Below, in pieces: positions 62,548 through 64,000 of a DNA stretch of 64,000 bases; position 1 is the stretch's first letter; each line of letters opens with the position of its first letter. Under the pieces are notes generated by a model that saw only the letters and a list, made by a program, of their open reading frames with translations, was not told the DNA's origin and did no database searches. Position numbers and translations under genes: made by a program. The DNA is from JBELHR01 sp042091275 (GTDB lineage: Bacteria > Bacteroidota > Bacteroidia > Flavobacteriales > Flavobacteriaceae). Location of the stretch: positions 11,230-75,229 of the forward strand of contig JBELHR010000006.1 in NCBI GenBank assembly GCA_042091275.1. Direction: 5' to 3'.

Positions 62548-63774
62548 ATGAATAAAAAATTACTAGTACTCTCTGCTCTTTGGATCGAACCAACATCCTC
62601 GGCTGCAGGATATCGTATGAAACAAATTTTAGAATTGTTTCAATCTTTAGGCTATGATATTCATTATGCAAGTACTTCTAAAGAGAGTTCTGCTGCTTAC
62701 AGTTCTGGTATGGAACTTCACAATATACTATTGAATGATGTTTCCTTTGATTCCTTTTTAGCGGAGCTTAAGCCTGATGCCGTGCTCTACGACCGGTTTA
62801 TGCTTGAGGAACAATTTGGATGGCGTGTTCGTGAGGTATTTCCTGATATCCTGCAGATACTCGATACGGAAGATTTACATTTCTTGCGCAAGTCGAGACA
62901 GAAAGTTGTTTTGAATAAAGGTCTCTTATCCGAAGAGGTTTTAGGTGGTGATTTTTTGAAAACCGAGGAAGCAAAAAGAGAGATAGGAGCGATCTTGCGT
63001 TGTGATTTGACCATTATGATTTCTAAGGTTGAAGTGTTACTCTTGAAAGATGAATTTAATATTTCCGCGGATCAATTGATTTACTTGCCTTTTTTGTCTG
63101 ACAGTTTAAGTGATGAGGCAGCTCCTTTTGACCAAAGAAAGGATTTTATGAGTATTGGAAACATGTTTCACCCTCCAAATAGGGATTCTGTTTTTGAATT
63201 AAAAAAAACCTGGATGCAAATACGAAAGCTTACAGGAGCAAACCTCTATATATATGGAGCCTATTCCAATGACGAGATTCTTAGAATGAACAACCCGTCC
63301 AATGGGTTTTATGTCAAGGGCTGGGCTGAAAATGTGGATACAGTTATGCAAGAGCATAGGGTCCTGTTAGCTCCATTGCGATTTGGAGCAGGCTTAAAAG
63401 GAAAGTTATTTGATGCTATGCGGAATAATTTGCCAAGTATCACAACTTGGATTGGTGCGGAAGGAATGATTGAGGCGGGACAACAGTGGCCAGGTGAGAT
63501 AACTTACTCCCCAGAAGAGTTTATTCAAAAAGCCTCTCTTATGTACAATTCAGAAAGTTTGTGGAATTCTTCGAGTAGTCAATGCCGTAGCATATTAGAA
63601 ACTAACTTTTCAAAAGAAAGTGCAGATGAGTTCTTAACAAAAGTACCAAAGGTTCAAAGGAATCTGCAGTCTCATAGAAAAAGATTTTTCCTTGGGGAAA
63701 TCTTGAAGAGCGATCTTCAAGCCAAACACAAGTACTTATCTAAGTATATTGAGATTAAAAATTCTAAGAATTAA
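62548..63774 (+). CDS. Glycosyltransferase (GT-B, family 4-like)
   Basis: 408 residues. The N-terminal domain starts LLVLSALWIEPTSSAAGYRMKQILELFQSLGYDIHYAST and the C-terminal donor-binding part has DFMSIGNMFHPPN, LYIYGAYSNDEI, VKGWAENVDTVMQEHRVLLAPLRFGAGLKGKLFDAM and a conserved Glu/Gly-rich segment TTWIGAEGMIEAGQQWPGEITYSPEEF. This arrangement fits GT1/GT4 enzymes that use nucleotide-sugars. The acceptor, possibly an envelope glycan, is unknown. It follows the barrel protein by 5 bp and its 3' end overlaps the convergent small gene by 11 bp. Confidence 0.83.
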   Translation: MNKKLLVLSALWIEPTSSAAGYRMKQILELFQSLGYDIHYASTSKESSAAYSSGMELHNILLNDVSFDSFLAELKPDAVLYDRFMLEEQFGWRVREVFPDILQILDTEDLHFLRKSRQKVVLNKGLLSEEVLGGDFLKTEEAKREIGAILRCDLTIMISKVEVLLLKDEFNISADQLIYLPFLSDSLSDEAAPFDQRKDFMSIGNMFHPPNRDSVFELKKTWMQIRKLTGANLYIYGAYSNDEILRMNNPSNGFYVKGWAENVDTVMQEHRVLLAPLRFGAGLKGKLFDAMRNNLPSITTWIGAEGMIEAGQQWPGEITYSPEEFIQKASLMYNSESLWNSSSSQCRSILETNFSKESADEFLTKVPKVQRNLQSHRKRFFLGEILKSDLQAKHKYLSKYIEIKNSKN

Positions 63775-63979
63775 TCTTTTCAAACATTTTTATAGATCGC
63801 TGCGTTATCCTCATAAAAAAGACACTCATTATAAAACTACTTGTTGCGGCTATAAGCGATAAGAAGGGAAGTTGGTAAATTGTTGTGGATACTGTGAAAT
63901 AAACTAGTCCTAAATATGCGAACATATATGCAATTCGCAAAAGTCTAGGCTCTGCTAGGTGGAATTCTATGGGGTTCAT
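63764..63979 (-). CDS. Small hypothetical membrane protein
   Basis: 71 residues, with two hydrophobic segments (IAYMFAYLGLVYFTVSTTIY and FLSLIAATSSFIMSVFFM) and a basic C-terminus (RITQRSIKMFEKINS). ATG at 63979, with 11 bp of 3' overlap with the glycosyltransferase gene. Not recognised as a known family; the clean membrane topology favours a real gene, but no partner is visible. Confidence 0.55.
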   Translation of the reverse strand: MNPIEFHLAEPRLLRIAYMFAYLGLVYFTVSTTIYQLPFLSLIAATSSFIMSVFFMRITQRSIKMFEKINS

Positions 63980-64000
63980 GGGTATTAAATTTTGTCTAAC

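Noticed and set aside
1..64000. CRISPR arrays, tRNA/rRNA genes, insertion sequences, prophage or defence islands
   Set aside because: No repeat-spacer pattern, transposase, integrase or RNA gene was seen; every region is explained by ordinary chromosomal genes.

Overview
This is a gene-dense, AT-rich stretch of a Bacteroidota chromosome, almost certainly class Flavobacteriia. The evidence is the order rplQ-carA-eno-gltA after the alpha operon, gene families typical of the group (DUF5683, DUF6122, long LepB with a DUF5684-like N-terminus, CtlX, a gluzincin-like outer-membrane protein, fused E1 alpha/beta), scarce Shine-Dalgarno motifs, and promoters of the form TTG-N18..20-TAnnTTTG. The genus cannot be named. 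A 100-N run inside carA shows this is a scaffolded draft assembly.

Layout. 1-5.8 kb: end of the spc operon and the alpha operon (rpsE, rpmD, rplO, secY, infA, rpmJ, rpsM, rpsK, rpsD, rpoA, rplQ), closed by a strong terminator. 5.9-11.5 kb: carA (gapped), eno, gltA, then two arginine-deiminase-superfamily enzymes, a DDAH-like hydrolase and CtlX. 11.5-24.3 kb: tsaD, divergent tamB, a sugar nucleotidyltransferase/kinase pair, pfkA-gapA, ridA and lptD. 24.3-33.2 kb: an amidase, an MlaD-like protein, two Fe-S proteins and a menaquinone cluster (menA, UPF0173 hydrolase, menC, CPBP protease, menE). 33.2-38.8 kb: yebC-like gene, acyl-CoA carboxylase beta, a doxX/FMN-reductase/marR operon with a palindromic operator candidate, and ettA. 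38.8-44.6 kb: gluconate cluster gntK-gnd-gntP, an S9 peptidase and an Lrp/AsnC regulator. 44.6-50.1 kb (minus strand): parA-parB-DUF5683-dapB-lepB-wbqC-DUF6122. 50.2-61.3 kb (minus strand): pepD, a nitroreductase, fused E1, the gluzincin-like barrel protein, a LOG-family protein and uvrA. 61.4-64 kb: an outer-membrane protein, a glycosyltransferase and a small membrane protein.

How it works together. The window is mainly core metabolism: ribosome and secretion, central carbon (enolase, citrate synthase, PFK, GAPDH, gluconate entry), quinone synthesis, and envelope biogenesis (TamB, LptD, MlaD, amidase, LepB). No tRNA, rRNA, CRISPR array, insertion sequence, prophage or defence island was recognised. 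No stretch longer than about 150 bases lacks a gene, apart from the N run inside carA. I found no clear new multi-gene system. The most interesting items are the M1-like protein that has lost its zinc site and carries a barrel domain, the DDAH-CtlX pair, the NTP-transferase/kinase pair, the MarR-type operator, and the overlapping divergent start region of lptD and the amidase gene.
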